Source: Clostridium_AW malenominatum (GTDB taxonomy: Bacteria > Bacillota > Clostridia > Clostridiales > Clostridiaceae). Taken from it: DNA of 64,000 nucleotides. The stretch spans positions 1,550,001 through 1,614,000 of the forward strand of contig NZ_BAAACF010000001.1 of assembly GCF_039521365.1 (NCBI RefSeq), read 5' to 3'. Position 1 is the first letter of the stretch; the number at the start of each line of letters is the position of its first letter. The notes beneath the pieces were generated by a model. It was not told where the DNA came from, searched no databases, and saw only the letters and a program-made list of their open reading frames with translations. The position numbers were made by a program, and so were the translations under genes. Of this stretch, positions 9,855-19,524 are shown one piece after another.

Positions 9855-10916
9855 TTATGAATTGGTATAGGTATTTGCATATCTTACATAATCATCCAAA
9901 AACTTTTGTTGTAACTCATCAGATTTAATTAGTTTATTTAGCTTGTTCATATATTTGGCCTCGCTCCAACCTTTCTTTTTAATATATCGCTTTCTGCCAA
10001 GCTTCCAATACTTATGAGGGAAGGCTATCATTGCTAGCATGGCCTCAATTTCACCTTTAGAAAGTGGTTTAACTTCGTTATAAGCCTCTATCAATTTCTT
10101 TGCCTTATCAAACTCCCAAGAATAAGACTTTTTGAACATTAATCTCCTAATTAACTTTCCTAAATCATTGATATGCAAATCGATAATTATACTATCTAAA
10201 TCTATTAAATAATAATCCTCATCTTTTTTTATTATATTTTGATAATAAAAACTGTCATGACACAAGGTTTTGTTTTCATTTGCTTTTTTAGATAAAATAT
10301 AATAATCCGATGAGTTTAAAAAATGGAGTGCTGCCAGTCCTCTATTATGAAACTTATCAATATATTCTTTATATGATATATCAAACTCATTTTTTAATCG
10401 TTTCTTTTCAATTATTTGCTTATAAGTTTCAAGATCACTAATATTTTTATTAAAAATCTTTGGCCAATTCTTAAGATTATTTTTAACTTTCAATTTCTTA
10501 GTTTCAATTTTACATGAGCATATATGAAATTTAGCAAGTAACTTAACACAATTACAAGCTTCATTTATATCATTTAAGTCACATTCCTCTCCATCTATCC
10601 ATTCCGTAACATAGTAAAAAGACTTTTTGTGTTTTTCAAATAAATAATTATTTTTTGTTCTATAAAATTTAGCTGTATAGGGAAATCCGTGTTTATCTAA
10701 TTCTTGAACTACTATATTACCATTAATAGCTTTTCTTTTACTTCTCCTAATTTTCTTTAAACATACAGGTCCTTTATCAGTATCTATTCTGTATGCGCTT
10801 CTGACTTTAGTTATATTATCAATATTAAAATCATAGTTTTCCAATATTCTTCTAACATTTTTTCCTTCATAATTTGTTAAATCATCTATATATTGAACTA
10901 CTTTTCTATCTCCCAT
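9855..10916 (-). CDS. CotS-family spore coat protein, kinase-like fold
   Basis: 353 residues. It belongs to the CotS/YsxE group of spore coat proteins, which share the aminoglycoside phosphotransferase fold. LCHDSFYYQNII is the catalytic-loop equivalent (HD at the usual place). YYLIDLDSIIIDLHINDLGKL is the metal-binding loop, with Asp where the DFG-like motif lies. FYYVTEWIDGEE is the hinge segment. The basic C-terminus (YWKLGRKRYIKKKGW) is typical of the family. Whether it still phosphorylates anything is not known. It is monocistronic, with GGAG upstream. A forespore or mother-cell sigma promoter would be expected but I cannot assign one. Confidence 0.8.
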   Translation of the reverse strand: MGDRKVVQYIDDLTNYEGKNVRRILENYDFNIDNITKVRSAYRIDTDKGPVCLKKIRRSKRKAINGNIVVQELDKHGFPYTAKFYRTKNNYLFEKHKKSFYYVTEWIDGEECDLNDINEACNCVKLLAKFHICSCKIETKKLKVKNNLKNWPKIFNKNISDLETYKQIIEKKRLKNEFDISYKEYIDKFHNRGLAALHFLNSSDYYILSKKANENKTLCHDSFYYQNIIKKDEDYYLIDLDSIIIDLHINDLGKLIRRLMFKKSYSWEFDKAKKLIEAYNEVKPLSKGEIEAMLAMIAFPHKYWKLGRKRYIKKKGWSEAKYMNKLNKLIKSDELQQKFLDDYVRYANTYTNS

Positions 10917-10977
10917 AATTCTCCTCCAATTATTATCTTATATATTATATTAATAATTGCAGGAAATATTACCTATT

Positions 10978-11021
10978 AAAAGCAAAAGCGTGTATTACTT
11001 TTAATACACGCTTTTGCTTTT
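10978..11021. terminator. bidirectional terminator with perfect 20-bp stem
   Basis: A perfect inverted repeat, 10978-10997 with 11002-11021, around a 4-nt loop. It lies just after the stop codon of the ispH-rpsA gene. Confidence 0.85.
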
Positions 11022-11028
11022 AAATTAT

Positions 11029-12918
11029 TTAAATATCATTAACTTCTTTAATGCTTAAACCTATTTTTTTATTTTCCTTATTCACATCTAATATTTTAGC
11101 TTTTATATTTTCTCCTATTTTTAAGACATCCTCTGCTTTTTCAACTCTTTTGTGGCTAATTTGAGATATATGAACCAAACCATCTATTCCAGGTTCTAAT
11201 TCAACAAATGCCCCAAAGGTTGCAAATCTCACAATTTTACCAAGTACAATTGTTCCTACAGGATACTTAATATCAGCATCATTCCATGGATTTTCTTTTA
11301 TCTTCTTTAAACTTAAAGCTAATTTTTTACTTTCCTTGTTAATGTCTAATACATATACGCTTATTTCTTCTCCAACCTTTAAAATCTCTGAAGGTGAAGA
11401 AATTCTTCCCCATGACATTTCCGTAATATGTAGTAGGCCATCTATTCCTCCTACTTCTACAAAAGCTCCAAAGTTTGTTAATCTTCTTACAACGCCCTTA
11501 ACTATAGTGTCTTTCTCTAAATTAGCCCAAGTTTTTTCTGTTAACTTTTCTTGTGATTCTTTTAATATCTCTCTTCTTGAAGCTACTATTCTAGTATTAT
11601 TTCTAACTTGTTCAAACTCTACAATATTAACTATTAACTCCTGTCCTATATATGAACTTAAATCCTCTACATGAGTTAATTGTATATGGGATGCAGGCAA
11701 GAAAACTCTTATAATATCTTTATATATTAATATTAATCCACCCTTAACTACTTCTTTAACCTTACCAGATATAGTAGTTTTATTTTCAAAAGCTTCTTTT
11801 ATTTCTCTATATGCATCCTCTCTATTTAGCTCTACTAATGATATAACTGGAGGATGATTCTCTGACCCTAATCTTATAATTTTTCCCTTTACCTGTTCTC
11901 CATTTTTTAATATATTGTTTAAATCTGCATTTTCTTCCTTGGAAACTTCATTTATAGGGAGTAGCGCATCGGATTTATAACCAATATTTACATAAGCCTC
12001 TTTAGAGGTAATGTATATAATTTCCCCTTCTACTATTTGCCCAACATGTATCTGTGTATTATTTTTTTCCATATACTCCAATTGTTCATTACTCATTTTA
12101 TTAATAGCCTCCTTTATAATCCAGTCTGGTGTTGATGCTCCAGCAGCCACACCAATGGTAGAATAATTATCTATAAAATCTGCAGGTATTTCACTTGCAT
12201 TTTCAACATGAATTGTATTTGCACAATTTTTTTTACATATTTCATAAAGTTTAGTTGTGTTTGAACTATTTTTCCCACCTACTACAATCATCTTATCAAC
12301 TTCTTTTGAAAGACTCTCCGCACTTTGTTGTCTAACGCTTGTAGCATTGCAAATAGTGTTAAAAGCTATAATTTCCTTAGATTGACTAATTACCTTGCGT
12401 AAAACTTTTTCCCAATGCTCAATTTTTTCGGTAGTTTGAGCTACAATACAAATTTTTCTTGGCAAGTTATCTAATTCTTCTCCATCTTTACAAATGATAG
12501 CGGAATTATCACACCATCCATTTATACCAATCACTTCTGGATGAGAACTATCTCCAACTATTAATATTTTATATCCTTCATTATAATATTTTTCAACTTT
12601 TTTATGAATATTTGACACATAAGGACAAGTTGCATCAATAACCTTTAATTTTTTTTCTTTTAATTTATTTAAAATCTCTAAAGGCACTCCATGGGATCTA
12701 ATTATTATTATATCCTCTTCTTTTAAATCATTTATACACTCTAATTCTATTGGATAGATATGCTTTTGTTTTAGATGATCTACCACATCATTATTATGTA
12801 TTAATGGTCCTAACGTGTAAACTCTTTCATTATGTTCTTCTTTAGTGGTTAAAGCTGTATCCACAGCTCTTTTAACACCATAACAAAAACCTGAATTCTT
12901 AGAAATAATCACTTTCAA
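11029..12918 (-). CDS. ispH: IspH (HMBPP reductase) fused to ribosomal protein S1
   Basis: About 629 residues in two functional parts. Residues 1-280 are 4-hydroxy-3-methylbut-2-enyl diphosphate reductase, the last step of the MEP isoprenoid pathway. The three cluster cysteines are visible in SGFCYGVKRA, DATCPYVSN and NTICNATSVRQ. The rest holds four S1 RNA-binding domains, starting near GQIVEGEIIYI, TTISGKVKEV, TIVKGVVRRL and GTIVLGKIVR. This IspH-S1 fusion is known from clostridia. A GTG three codons upstream coincides with the AGGTG ribosome binding site, so I place the start at the TTG (12918). It overlaps or abuts the cmk stop, and the two genes are likely translationally coupled. Confidence 0.92.
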   Translation of the reverse strand: MKVIISKNSGFCYGVKRAVDTALTTKEEHNERVYTLGPLIHNNDVVDHLKQKHIYPIELECINDLKEEDIIIIRSHGVPLEILNKLKEKKLKVIDATCPYVSNIHKKVEKYYNEGYKILIVGDSSHPEVIGINGWCDNSAIICKDGEELDNLPRKICIVAQTTEKIEHWEKVLRKVISQSKEIIAFNTICNATSVRQQSAESLSKEVDKMIVVGGKNSSNTTKLYEICKKNCANTIHVENASEIPADFIDNYSTIGVAAGASTPDWIIKEAINKMSNEQLEYMEKNNTQIHVGQIVEGEIIYITSKEAYVNIGYKSDALLPINEVSKEENADLNNILKNGEQVKGKIIRLGSENHPPVISLVELNREDAYREIKEAFENKTTISGKVKEVVKGGLILIYKDIIRVFLPASHIQLTHVEDLSSYIGQELIVNIVEFEQVRNNTRIVASRREILKESQEKLTEKTWANLEKDTIVKGVVRRLTNFGAFVEVGGIDGLLHITEMSWGRISSPSEILKVGEEISVYVLDINKESKKLALSLKKIKENPWNDADIKYPVGTIVLGKIVRFATFGAFVELEPGIDGLVHISQISHKRVEKAEDVLKIGENIKAKILDVNKENKKIGLSIKEVNDI

Positions 12919-12919
12919 A

Positions 12920-13588
12920 TTAATCACCTACTGATTCTATTGCCTTTTCAATATAAATTGACATTTGCTCTACTATTTCATCTATACATAAACTGGATGT
13001 ATCGATTTCTATTGCATCTTCTACTTTTCTTAATGGATTTATCTCTCTATTAGAATCTATATAATCTCTTTTTATTATCTCTTGTAATATGTTTTCATAT
13101 TCCACTATTTTGTTTTTTCTAGTAAGCTCTTTATACCTTCTCTTAGCTCTAATTTCTGGAGAAGCGGTGATAAAGAATTTTACATTTGCTTCTGGTAAAA
13201 CTATAGCCCCTATATCTCTTCCATCCATAATAACACTATAGTTTTTTGATATATTCTTTTGAATATCTACTAAAAGTTCTCTAACCTCTTCAACTGCAGC
13301 ATATAAAGAAACTTTATTAGTAACCTCTACGTTTCTTATTTCTTCGCTTACATCTTCTCCATTGATAAATAATTTATCCTTTAAAAAATAAAATTCTGAT
13401 GATTTTATGAGCTTACAAAGTTCTTCAATTTCTTCAGGATTAATTCCTTTTCTTTGGGCTAATAAAGTTACACCTCTATACATTGCTCCTGTATCTATGT
13501 AATTTAAATTAAACTTCTTTGATAATATTTTAGCTATGGTACTTTTTCCGGCTCCAGCTGGACCGTCTATTGCAACTGATATTTTCAA
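12920..13588 (-). CDS. cmk: cytidylate kinase
   Basis: 222 residues, normal length. It phosphorylates CMP and dCMP. The P-loop GPAGAGKSTIAK is at residues 8-19, DTGAMYRG near 32-39 binds the nucleotide monophosphate, DGRDIGAIV is the next conserved loop, and RAKRRYKEL is the arginine-rich lid. The gene runs directly into ispH-rpsA, reproducing the cmk-rpsA linkage found in many bacteria. Confidence 0.95.
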   Translation of the reverse strand: MKISVAIDGPAGAGKSTIAKILSKKFNLNYIDTGAMYRGVTLLAQRKGINPEEIEELCKLIKSSEFYFLKDKLFINGEDVSEEIRNVEVTNKVSLYAAVEEVRELLVDIQKNISKNYSVIMDGRDIGAIVLPEANVKFFITASPEIRAKRRYKELTRKNKIVEYENILQEIIKRDYIDSNREINPLRKVEDAIEIDTSSLCIDEIVEQMSIYIEKAIESVGD

Positions 13589-13655
13589 GATTAAACTCCC
13601 TTTCTAAACAAATATATTCCTTTAAAATATATTCTATAACTAATACTAAAATCCT

Positions 13656-14018
13656 CTAATTATTATGATTAAATAAGTCTGCTCTAAGCTTTTCAGCTTC
13701 CTTTAAATAAACATATTTTATATTGCTATTATTACCATTTACAGTAATAAGAAATCTTATACAAAATGGCAGCGATACTTCCACTTCCATCTCATTAAAA
13801 TGCATTATTGGAACTAAACCAAGTTTATAGTTTTCTCTAATAAATTTCCCAGGATAGTCCTTTGTAATATCTTTTGTACAAGAAATAATAATAGACACGA
13901 TATCCTCTAGTTTAATGTAGTTTTCCTTAATTATTTTTTCGAATAATTCTAAGGATGCTTTTTTTATTTCATCTTTAGAATTTTCTTTTATAGTTATAGC
14001 TCCTCTAATACCGTACAT
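13656..14018 (-). CDS. aroH: chorismate mutase, AroH type
   Basis: 120 residues. It resembles the small trimeric chorismate mutase of Bacillus subtilis (AroH), which converts chorismate to prephenate. YGIRGAIT at the N-terminus holds the active-site Arg. LVPIMHFNEMEV carries the mid-chain segment and VYLKEAEKLRADL is the C-terminal signature. Its ATG overlaps the stop of the flavoprotein gene (TAATG), so the pair is translationally coupled. No other shikimate genes are nearby. Confidence 0.8.
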   Translation of the reverse strand: MYGIRGAITIKENSKDEIKKASLELFEKIIKENYIKLEDIVSIIISCTKDITKDYPGKFIRENYKLGLVPIMHFNEMEVEVSLPFCIRFLITVNGNNSNIKYVYLKEAEKLRADLFNHNN

Positions 14019-15244
14019 TATTTCTCACCTACCATTGTTCCTGCAATATAACCTGTGGAGAAAGCTATCTGAATATTATATCCTCCAGTATAGGCATCTA
14101 TATCTAATAATTCACCTGCAAAATACAGATTATTTATCTTTCTTGATTTCATAGTTGATGGATCTACTTCCTTAACATCTACTCCTCCAGAAGTCACTAT
14201 TGCTTCTGCTATAGGCCTTAATCTTTTAACTGTTAATTCCAAACCTTGTATAACTTGAACTAAATTTTTTCTTTCCTCTTTTGTAATAGAATTAACCTTT
14301 TTATTTTCAGATATGCCCGAAAGCTTTATAATTATTGGGATTAACTTACTAGGAAGCAATTCGTCTAATGAGTTTTTAAAATCTTTATTTATAAACTTCA
14401 TAAAATCTTTTTGAATTCTTTTATCGAGTTCTTCACTGGATAATGCCGGTTTAAGGTTTATCGTGACTGAAAACTTTTCCCCGGTATTAATAAATCTACT
14501 GCAACTTAATATTATTGGACCTGAAATTCCAAAGTGAGTAAATAACATTTCACCAAATTCACTAAAAATTTTTCTTCCCTTTGAATTTTTTAATATTATT
14601 TCTACATTTTTTAGTGATAATCCCTGTAATTCTTTTATCCATTCCTCCTCTATTTCTATTGGAACTAAAGAAGGTTTTAATTCTGTTATATTATGTCCAA
14701 GAAGTTTTGATATTTCATGGCCCTTTCCATTAGAACCTGTCTGAGGATAAGAAACTCCTCCTGTGGCTAAAATAAAATAATCTCCCTTTATGATTTTAGA
14801 TTTATTAGTTTTTACCCCTACTAAACTTTTATTACACTCTAATATTTCTAGAATCTCCTCATTAAGAAGTACCTTTACTCCCTTTCTGTTCAGTTCTTTT
14901 TCCAATGCCCTTAAAATATCTGAAGATTTATCAGATTCCGGGAATACTCTATCTCCTCTTTCCACTTTAAGTTTTACCCCTAAATCTTCAAAAAAATTCA
15001 TTACGTCTATATTAGTATATGTATATAAGGAGCTATATAAAAATTCCGGATTTCCAGGTATGTACTCAAAAAAATCTCCTATGTCTTTGTTATTAGTCAC
15101 ATTACACCTACCCTTGCCTGTAATGTATAGCTTTTTACCTAATTTTTCATTTTTTTCTATAAGTACGACTTCATGCTTATCTGCAGCTTGTATTGCCGCC
15201 ATCATGCCACCGGGTCCTCCACCAATTACGATTACTTTTGCCAT
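14018..15244 (-). CDS. BaiN/HI0933-family FAD-dependent oxidoreductase
   Basis: 408 residues. The N-terminal dinucleotide-binding motif is VIVIGGGPGGMMAAIQAA, followed by LIEKNEKLGKKLYITGKGRCNVTN, the hallmark of the HI0933/YhiN family. The second conserved block is YFILATGGVSYPQTGSNGKG, and the C-terminus ends in NLYFAGELLDIDAYTGGYN. One family member, BaiN, reduces bile-acid intermediates in gut clostridia, but most members have no assigned substrate. I infer only a flavin redox role. The ATG at 15244 has GGAGGAG 5 nt upstream, so an in-frame start at 15268 is unlikely. Confidence 0.85.
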   Translation of the reverse strand: MAKVIVIGGGPGGMMAAIQAADKHEVVLIEKNEKLGKKLYITGKGRCNVTNNKDIGDFFEYIPGNPEFLYSSLYTYTNIDVMNFFEDLGVKLKVERGDRVFPESDKSSDILRALEKELNRKGVKVLLNEEILEILECNKSLVGVKTNKSKIIKGDYFILATGGVSYPQTGSNGKGHEISKLLGHNITELKPSLVPIEIEEEWIKELQGLSLKNVEIILKNSKGRKIFSEFGEMLFTHFGISGPIILSCSRFINTGEKFSVTINLKPALSSEELDKRIQKDFMKFINKDFKNSLDELLPSKLIPIIIKLSGISENKKVNSITKEERKNLVQVIQGLELTVKRLRPIAEAIVTSGGVDVKEVDPSTMKSRKINNLYFAGELLDIDAYTGGYNIQIAFSTGYIAGTMVGEK

Positions 15245-15276
15245 ATTTTCTCCTCCTTTTTGGAGCAATAATGAAT

Positions 15277-15300
15277 AAAACGAACCCTATGGTTCGTTTA
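15277..15300 (-). terminator. intrinsic terminator after the rpiR-type gene
   Basis: A 9-bp stem (15278-15286 with 15291-15299) with a 4-nt loop overlaps the stop codon of the upstream regulator gene. Confidence 0.65.
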
Positions 15301-16176
15301 ATCTATTCTCTTCTCTTTATAAGAATACACTTCATAGTCTTCCCATATCTTTTCTAGTTTCGAAAAAGTTGAAGATATCTTTTCCTTTTCTCTAAGTCCT
15401 ACTGCAATGATAAGCGCATTAATAACACTTAAAGGAGCAACTAAAGAATCTACGAAAGAAGCCATATTACTCTGTGCAATTAAGGTATAATCAGCTCTCG
15501 CTGCTAATGGAGATAGCAAACTATCAGTTATTGCTACCACATTGGCACCCCTGTTTTTTGCATAATCTAACGCTTCAATTGTTCTTGCTGCATATCTTGG
15601 GAATCCTATTCCTATTACTAAATCCTCATCGCATACATTTAGCATATGTTCAAAAATATCACTTACACCATATCCTGTAACCTTAACATTATCCAATATT
15701 AAATTCAAATAAAACCCTAAGAATTCAGCTATAGCAGTTGAACTTCTAAGACCTACTATGTATATTTTTCTTGCTCTAAAAATGCTATTTACCACTTCGT
15801 CAAACGTCACATGGTTTATTTTTTCTAAGGTAGCTCTTATATTTTCCATATCAGACTTAAGAACACTTTTTAAGGCACTTTCTTGATTTATAAAATCATT
15901 TGAAAGTTCAATCCGTTGCACTGTGGTAAGTTTATTTTTTATTAGTTCTTGAAGTGCCTTTTGCAGTGTAGGATAACCACTAAATCCTAACTCATTAGCA
16001 AATCTAACTACTGTAGATTCACTAACTCCTACGCTTATTCCTAGCTTAGCAGCGGTCATAAATGCAGCCTTATCATAATGCTTTAAAATATATTCTGCTA
16101 TTAACTTCTGTCCTTTACTTAATCTTGGAAATTTTGTTTGAATTGTTCGCATCAAATCTTGCTTACTATCTTCCAT
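15298..16176 (-). CDS. MurR/RpiR-family transcriptional regulator
   Basis: 292 residues. Residues 1-80 form the RpiR helix-turn-helix domain (LSKGQKLIAEYILKHYDKAA ... VSESTVVRFANELGFSGYP). Residues 125-250 form a SIS sugar-isomerase domain (IYIVGLRSSTAIAEFLGFYL; IGFPRYAARTIEAL; ANVVAITDSLLSPLA) that normally senses a phosphosugar. No sugar catabolic genes adjoin it, so its targets are probably elsewhere. The gene is followed by its own terminator. Confidence 0.88.
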   Translation of the reverse strand: MEDSKQDLMRTIQTKFPRLSKGQKLIAEYILKHYDKAAFMTAAKLGISVGVSESTVVRFANELGFSGYPTLQKALQELIKNKLTTVQRIELSNDFINQESALKSVLKSDMENIRATLEKINHVTFDEVVNSIFRARKIYIVGLRSSTAIAEFLGFYLNLILDNVKVTGYGVSDIFEHMLNVCDEDLVIGIGFPRYAARTIEALDYAKNRGANVVAITDSLLSPLAARADYTLIAQSNMASFVDSLVAPLSVINALIIAVGLREKEKISSTFSKLEKIWEDYEVYSYKEKRID

Positions 16177-16277
16177 ATAAATCCAATCCTTTCTCCATAT
16201 CCCCTCAGAAATGCAATATTTATTTCATTTTACCATCTATTGAGCATTTTATCAATAATACTTTCAATTTTGCCTAG

Positions 16278-16985
16278 TTATATATTTTTTAGATAATTTA
16301 TTTCTTCATTGGTTAAAAATCTCCATTTCCCTTTTTCTAGGCTTCCTAGCTTTATTTCACCAATAGAAATTCTTTTTAATTTTATTACAGGATGATTTAT
16401 TTTTTCACACATCCTTCTAATTTGTCTATTTTTTCCTTCATGTATGAAAATTGAAACTATTGCATTTCCCTTCTCTTTAGATGTTATTTTAATTTCTCCA
16501 GGGGCTGTAACATAATCTCCAATATCTACACCACTTCTAAAAATGTCCAATTCTTCCTCAGTAGGAATTCCTTCTATTAAAGCAATATAATTTTTTTTCT
16601 TCGCTACTCTTGGATGCATAATATTATTATAGATTTCTCCATCATTTGTTAATAATAATAACCCCGATGTATCGTAATCTAATCTACCTATAGGATAAAT
16701 TCTCTCCTCAACATCAACTAAGTCTATTACTGTTTTTCTTCCCTTTTCATCTTTTACTGTACACACATATCCTTCTGGTTTATTTAAAGCAATATAGACT
16801 TTTCTTTCTTCTGGTTTTATTAAATTTCCCATAACTTCAACTTTATCGTTATCGTTAACTTTATGTCCTAATTCCACTACTAATTTACCATTTACTTTCA
16901 CATGTCCTTTTGTAATTATTTCTTCACATTTTCTTCTAGATGCCACTCCGCATCTGGCCATAAACTTTTGTAGTCTTTCCTCCAT
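16278..16985 (-). CDS. rluB: 23S rRNA pseudouridine synthase (RluB-type)
   Basis: 235 residues. An S4 RNA-binding domain (RLQKFMARCGVASRRKCEEI, residues 4-50) precedes a RsuA/RluB catalytic domain. The catalytic Asp is in GRLDYDTSGLLLLTNDGE, followed by KKNYIAL and HEGKNRQIRRMCE. The family modifies helix 89 of 23S rRNA (RluB, U2605) or 16S rRNA U516 (RsuA); the S4-type N-terminus and clostridial practice favour RluB. It is 12 nt from the ZIP gene, so the two are probably cotranscribed. Confidence 0.85.
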   Translation of the reverse strand: MEERLQKFMARCGVASRRKCEEIITKGHVKVNGKLVVELGHKVNDNDKVEVMGNLIKPEERKVYIALNKPEGYVCTVKDEKGRKTVIDLVDVEERIYPIGRLDYDTSGLLLLTNDGEIYNNIMHPRVAKKKNYIALIEGIPTEEELDIFRSGVDIGDYVTAPGEIKITSKEKGNAIVSIFIHEGKNRQIRRMCEKINHPVIKLKRISIGEIKLGSLEKGKWRFLTNEEINYLKNI

Positions 16986-16997
16986 AGTAAAATCTCC

Positions 16998-17762
16998 TTA
17001 TCCTAATGTTACATCTAATATCATCATTATTACAAAACCAATTAATAAACCATAGGTAGCAATCCTTTCGTAACCATGTTCATGGGTTTCAGGAATTATT
17101 TCATCGCTTATCACAAACAACATAGCACCTGCTGCTAAAGCTAATATAAAAGGTAGTAAAGGCTTTGATATACTGCTTAATACTATCCCTATAACGCCTC
17201 CTATGGGTTCAACTATACCCGTTAACATAGATATTAGAAAAGCTTGTTTATTTGAGTAATTTTCCCTTTTTAAAGCTAATGCGACAGCTAGTCCTTCTGG
17301 AATGTTTTGAAGACCTATACCCAATGCTAAGGATAATCCATCGCTTATATTATTAGTTCCAAATCCTACTCCTACAGCCAATCCTTCTGGAAAATTATGA
17401 ATTGTTATAGCAATTATAAACAACCACACTTTAGATAAGGATGAGCTATTTCCTTCTTTTTTATTTTGGAATAGCATGTGCTCGTGAGGAGCATATTTAT
17501 CTATGAGATCAAGCATTATTCCTCCAGTCATTATTCCAGCAGAAGTAATTAAAACAGCTTTTAAATCTCCTCCTCCATAATTTATTGAGGGTATTATTAA
17601 GCTAAAGCATGTAGCTGCAAGCATTACGCCAGCAGCAAACCCTAGTAATCCGTCTAGATATTTATGAGAAATTTTCTTTGTAAAAAATATAGGCACTGCC
17701 CCTAAAGTAGTTGACATCCCTGCTAAAAAGCTACACATTAATCCAATAGTTACTGTACTCAT
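16998..17762 (-). CDS. ZIP-family divalent metal transporter (ZupT-like)
   Basis: 254 residues with about eight membrane segments. The metal-binding helices carry HNFPEGLAVGVGFG and, one segment later, GLQNIPEGLAVAL, the paired signature of bacterial ZIP transporters. It should import zinc, manganese or iron across the inner membrane; the metal cannot be told from sequence. The loop between segments 3 and 4 contains HEHMLF, a modest His cluster. Confidence 0.88.
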   Translation of the reverse strand: MSTVTIGLMCSFLAGMSTTLGAVPIFFTKKISHKYLDGLLGFAAGVMLAATCFSLIIPSINYGGGDLKAVLITSAGIMTGGIMLDLIDKYAPHEHMLFQNKKEGNSSSLSKVWLFIIAITIHNFPEGLAVGVGFGTNNISDGLSLALGIGLQNIPEGLAVALALKRENYSNKQAFLISMLTGIVEPIGGVIGIVLSSISKPLLPFILALAAGAMLFVISDEIIPETHEHGYERIATYGLLIGFVIMMILDVTLG

Positions 17763-17810
17763 TTAACCATCCCCTTTAATAAATAATATTGTATATTTTA
17801 TTATATTATA

Positions 17811-17841
17811 AAAAGCATATGATGTTATTGTCATATGCTTC
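17811..17841 (-). terminator. intrinsic terminator of the GT2 gene
   Basis: A 10-bp stem (17813-17822 with 17831-17840) with a U-rich 3' side on the minus strand. It overlaps the GT2 stop codon. Confidence 0.8.
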
Positions 17842-19240
17842 ATTCCATCTCTCCAATTCTAATTTTTCTAGTATGTTTCGTATGACTCCATTCTCTATCC
17901 TTTTTATATATTATACCTTGAATTGTAATTGGAATCCAAGTAAAAATATAGATATTATAAAGAAGATATCTTACAAAAAGTCTTAGATATTCTTTCTTTC
18001 TAAATAAGAACAATATTAATATAAAAATTATTGGTGATAAGAAACTAAATGTAATACTTCTTACCAAACTACTATTTGCATTAAAAGCTTCCGAAAGAAG
18101 GACAATACTTATGGAATAGCACGTAAATAAGACAAACATAAATTTTGATAGTTTTTTTTCAATAAACATGATCAATGGATTTAAGGAAAACTGCACAACA
18201 TTTATTATCTGAAATATAAATGGAGATATTATGTAGCTAATTGAAAACATGTTTTTATTTAAAGGGGTATTACTATATAAAAATGTACATAATGCAGAGA
18301 GTCCAAATAACAGTATAACAAAAGGTTGTATTGTATAGAGAGCACAATCAAAGGCTGTAAAATCTCTATTTTTAAATGCCTTTAGCATTAATTTCAAAAA
18401 AAATCTTGAAGATACATCTGCAAAACCTTGCATCCATCTCTTTCTCTGCCTCCAAGATTGTCTAAGAGTTAGTGGTTTTTCATCATATACTATAGCATTA
18501 TGTGCCCAACCCACTTTGTAATTATTCAAAACTAATTTGCACGTAAACTCTAAGTCTTCAGTAAGACAGGTAGAACCCCACCCTAACTCCTTAAGTAATC
18601 CTGTATGTACGCAAAATCCCGTTCCTCCAATTTGGTTCGAAAGGCCTAAAGTCTTCCTCCCTAATTGAAATAATCTATTAGTATTCCAAAAGGATATTGC
18701 ATAAGATTGAGTAATCCATGAATCATATGGATTTTTACTATCAATATATCCTTGAACTACTTTGTAGCCTTCATTAATTTTGCTGTTCATTTCCATTAGA
18801 AAATTTTTAGAAATAAGATTATCTGCATCAAATATGCATATACCATCGTAATTTTTATCCATAATAAATATTTTATTAAACATCCACTCTAGAGCATAAC
18901 CTTTGCCTCTTTTTTCTTTATTAAATCTCTCATAAACATTTACTGCTAATTTATTAGCAATACTAGCAGTATTGTCACTACAATTATCTGCAATTATATA
19001 AATATCATATAGCTCTTTAGGATAATTAATGCTCTTTAAACTTTCAATGATATTTTCTATAACTAACTCTTCATTATGTGCTGCTACAATCATGGCAAAC
19101 TTTTTATTTGGATCGCAATATAATATTTCATCTTTATTTCTTGTAAACAATCCAAACATGGAAATTATTAAATAATAACTGGTGATTAAGAATACCATTA
19201 TTTGAATGGATGCTGTTAAATAATAAATAAATTCATTCAT
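17840..19240 (-). CDS. membrane-bound family 2 glycosyltransferase
   Basis: 466 residues. One N-terminal membrane segment (residues 8-30) is followed by a GT-A domain: VAAHNEELVIENIIES opens it, IYIIADNCSDNTA holds the nucleotide-sugar Asp, CIFDADNLI is the DxD-type metal site, and QRKRWMQG is the acceptor-side motif of processive or cellulose-synthase-like GT2 enzymes. About four to five membrane helices form the C-terminal third. This layout suggests synthesis or export of an extracellular polysaccharide, but no partner genes are adjacent. Its roughly 280-nt leader contains a terminator-like hairpin (19268-19301). Confidence 0.85.
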   Translation of the reverse strand: MNEFIYYLTASIQIMVFLITSYYLIISMFGLFTRNKDEILYCDPNKKFAMIVAAHNEELVIENIIESLKSINYPKELYDIYIIADNCSDNTASIANKLAVNVYERFNKEKRGKGYALEWMFNKIFIMDKNYDGICIFDADNLISKNFLMEMNSKINEGYKVVQGYIDSKNPYDSWITQSYAISFWNTNRLFQLGRKTLGLSNQIGGTGFCVHTGLLKELGWGSTCLTEDLEFTCKLVLNNYKVGWAHNAIVYDEKPLTLRQSWRQRKRWMQGFADVSSRFFLKLMLKAFKNRDFTAFDCALYTIQPFVILLFGLSALCTFLYSNTPLNKNMFSISYIISPFIFQIINVVQFSLNPLIMFIEKKLSKFMFVLFTCYSISIVLLSEAFNANSSLVRSITFSFLSPIIFILILFLFRKKEYLRLFVRYLLYNIYIFTWIPITIQGIIYKKDREWSHTKHTRKIRIGEME

Positions 19241-19267
19241 CTTATCACTTCCGCCTTTAAATATAAT

Positions 19268-19301
19268 AAAAGGGAAACCTTACATTGTTATAAAGTCCCC
19301 C
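19268..19301 (-). promoter_or_regulatory. terminator-like hairpin in the GT2 leader
   Basis: On the minus strand a 12-pair stem including several G-U pairs (19290-19301 with 19272-19283) is followed by UUUUAUUAU, about 25 nt before the GT2 start. An upstream AAACCT run could compete with its 3' arm. The rest of the divergent 19241-19524 spacer is AT-rich and I recognise no riboswitch in it. Confidence 0.35.
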
Positions 19302-19524
19302 TTGTTTATAAGTTTAACCAATATTATTTTTTTTATTATACTAAATTATAATTTTTTAAGCTTTTAGGTTTACAATTTGTTTTATTGATACATAATATTT
19401 ATTATGTTAACTAAATAACTTTTTATAAATTAATCACCAAATTACATTATTGGAATATATTAAATTATAGCCTATCATCTTTCCATAATGATAGAGAACA
19501 TATCTTATAAAGGAGGGATGTTTA

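Noticed and set aside
11336..11674. 112-codon plus-strand frame
   Set aside because: Antisense shadow of the S1 repeat region of the ispH-rpsA gene.
14790..15278. 162-codon open frame on the plus strand
   Set aside because: It lies wholly antisense to the BaiN-type flavoprotein, whose motifs are complete; no ribosome binding site and no family features.
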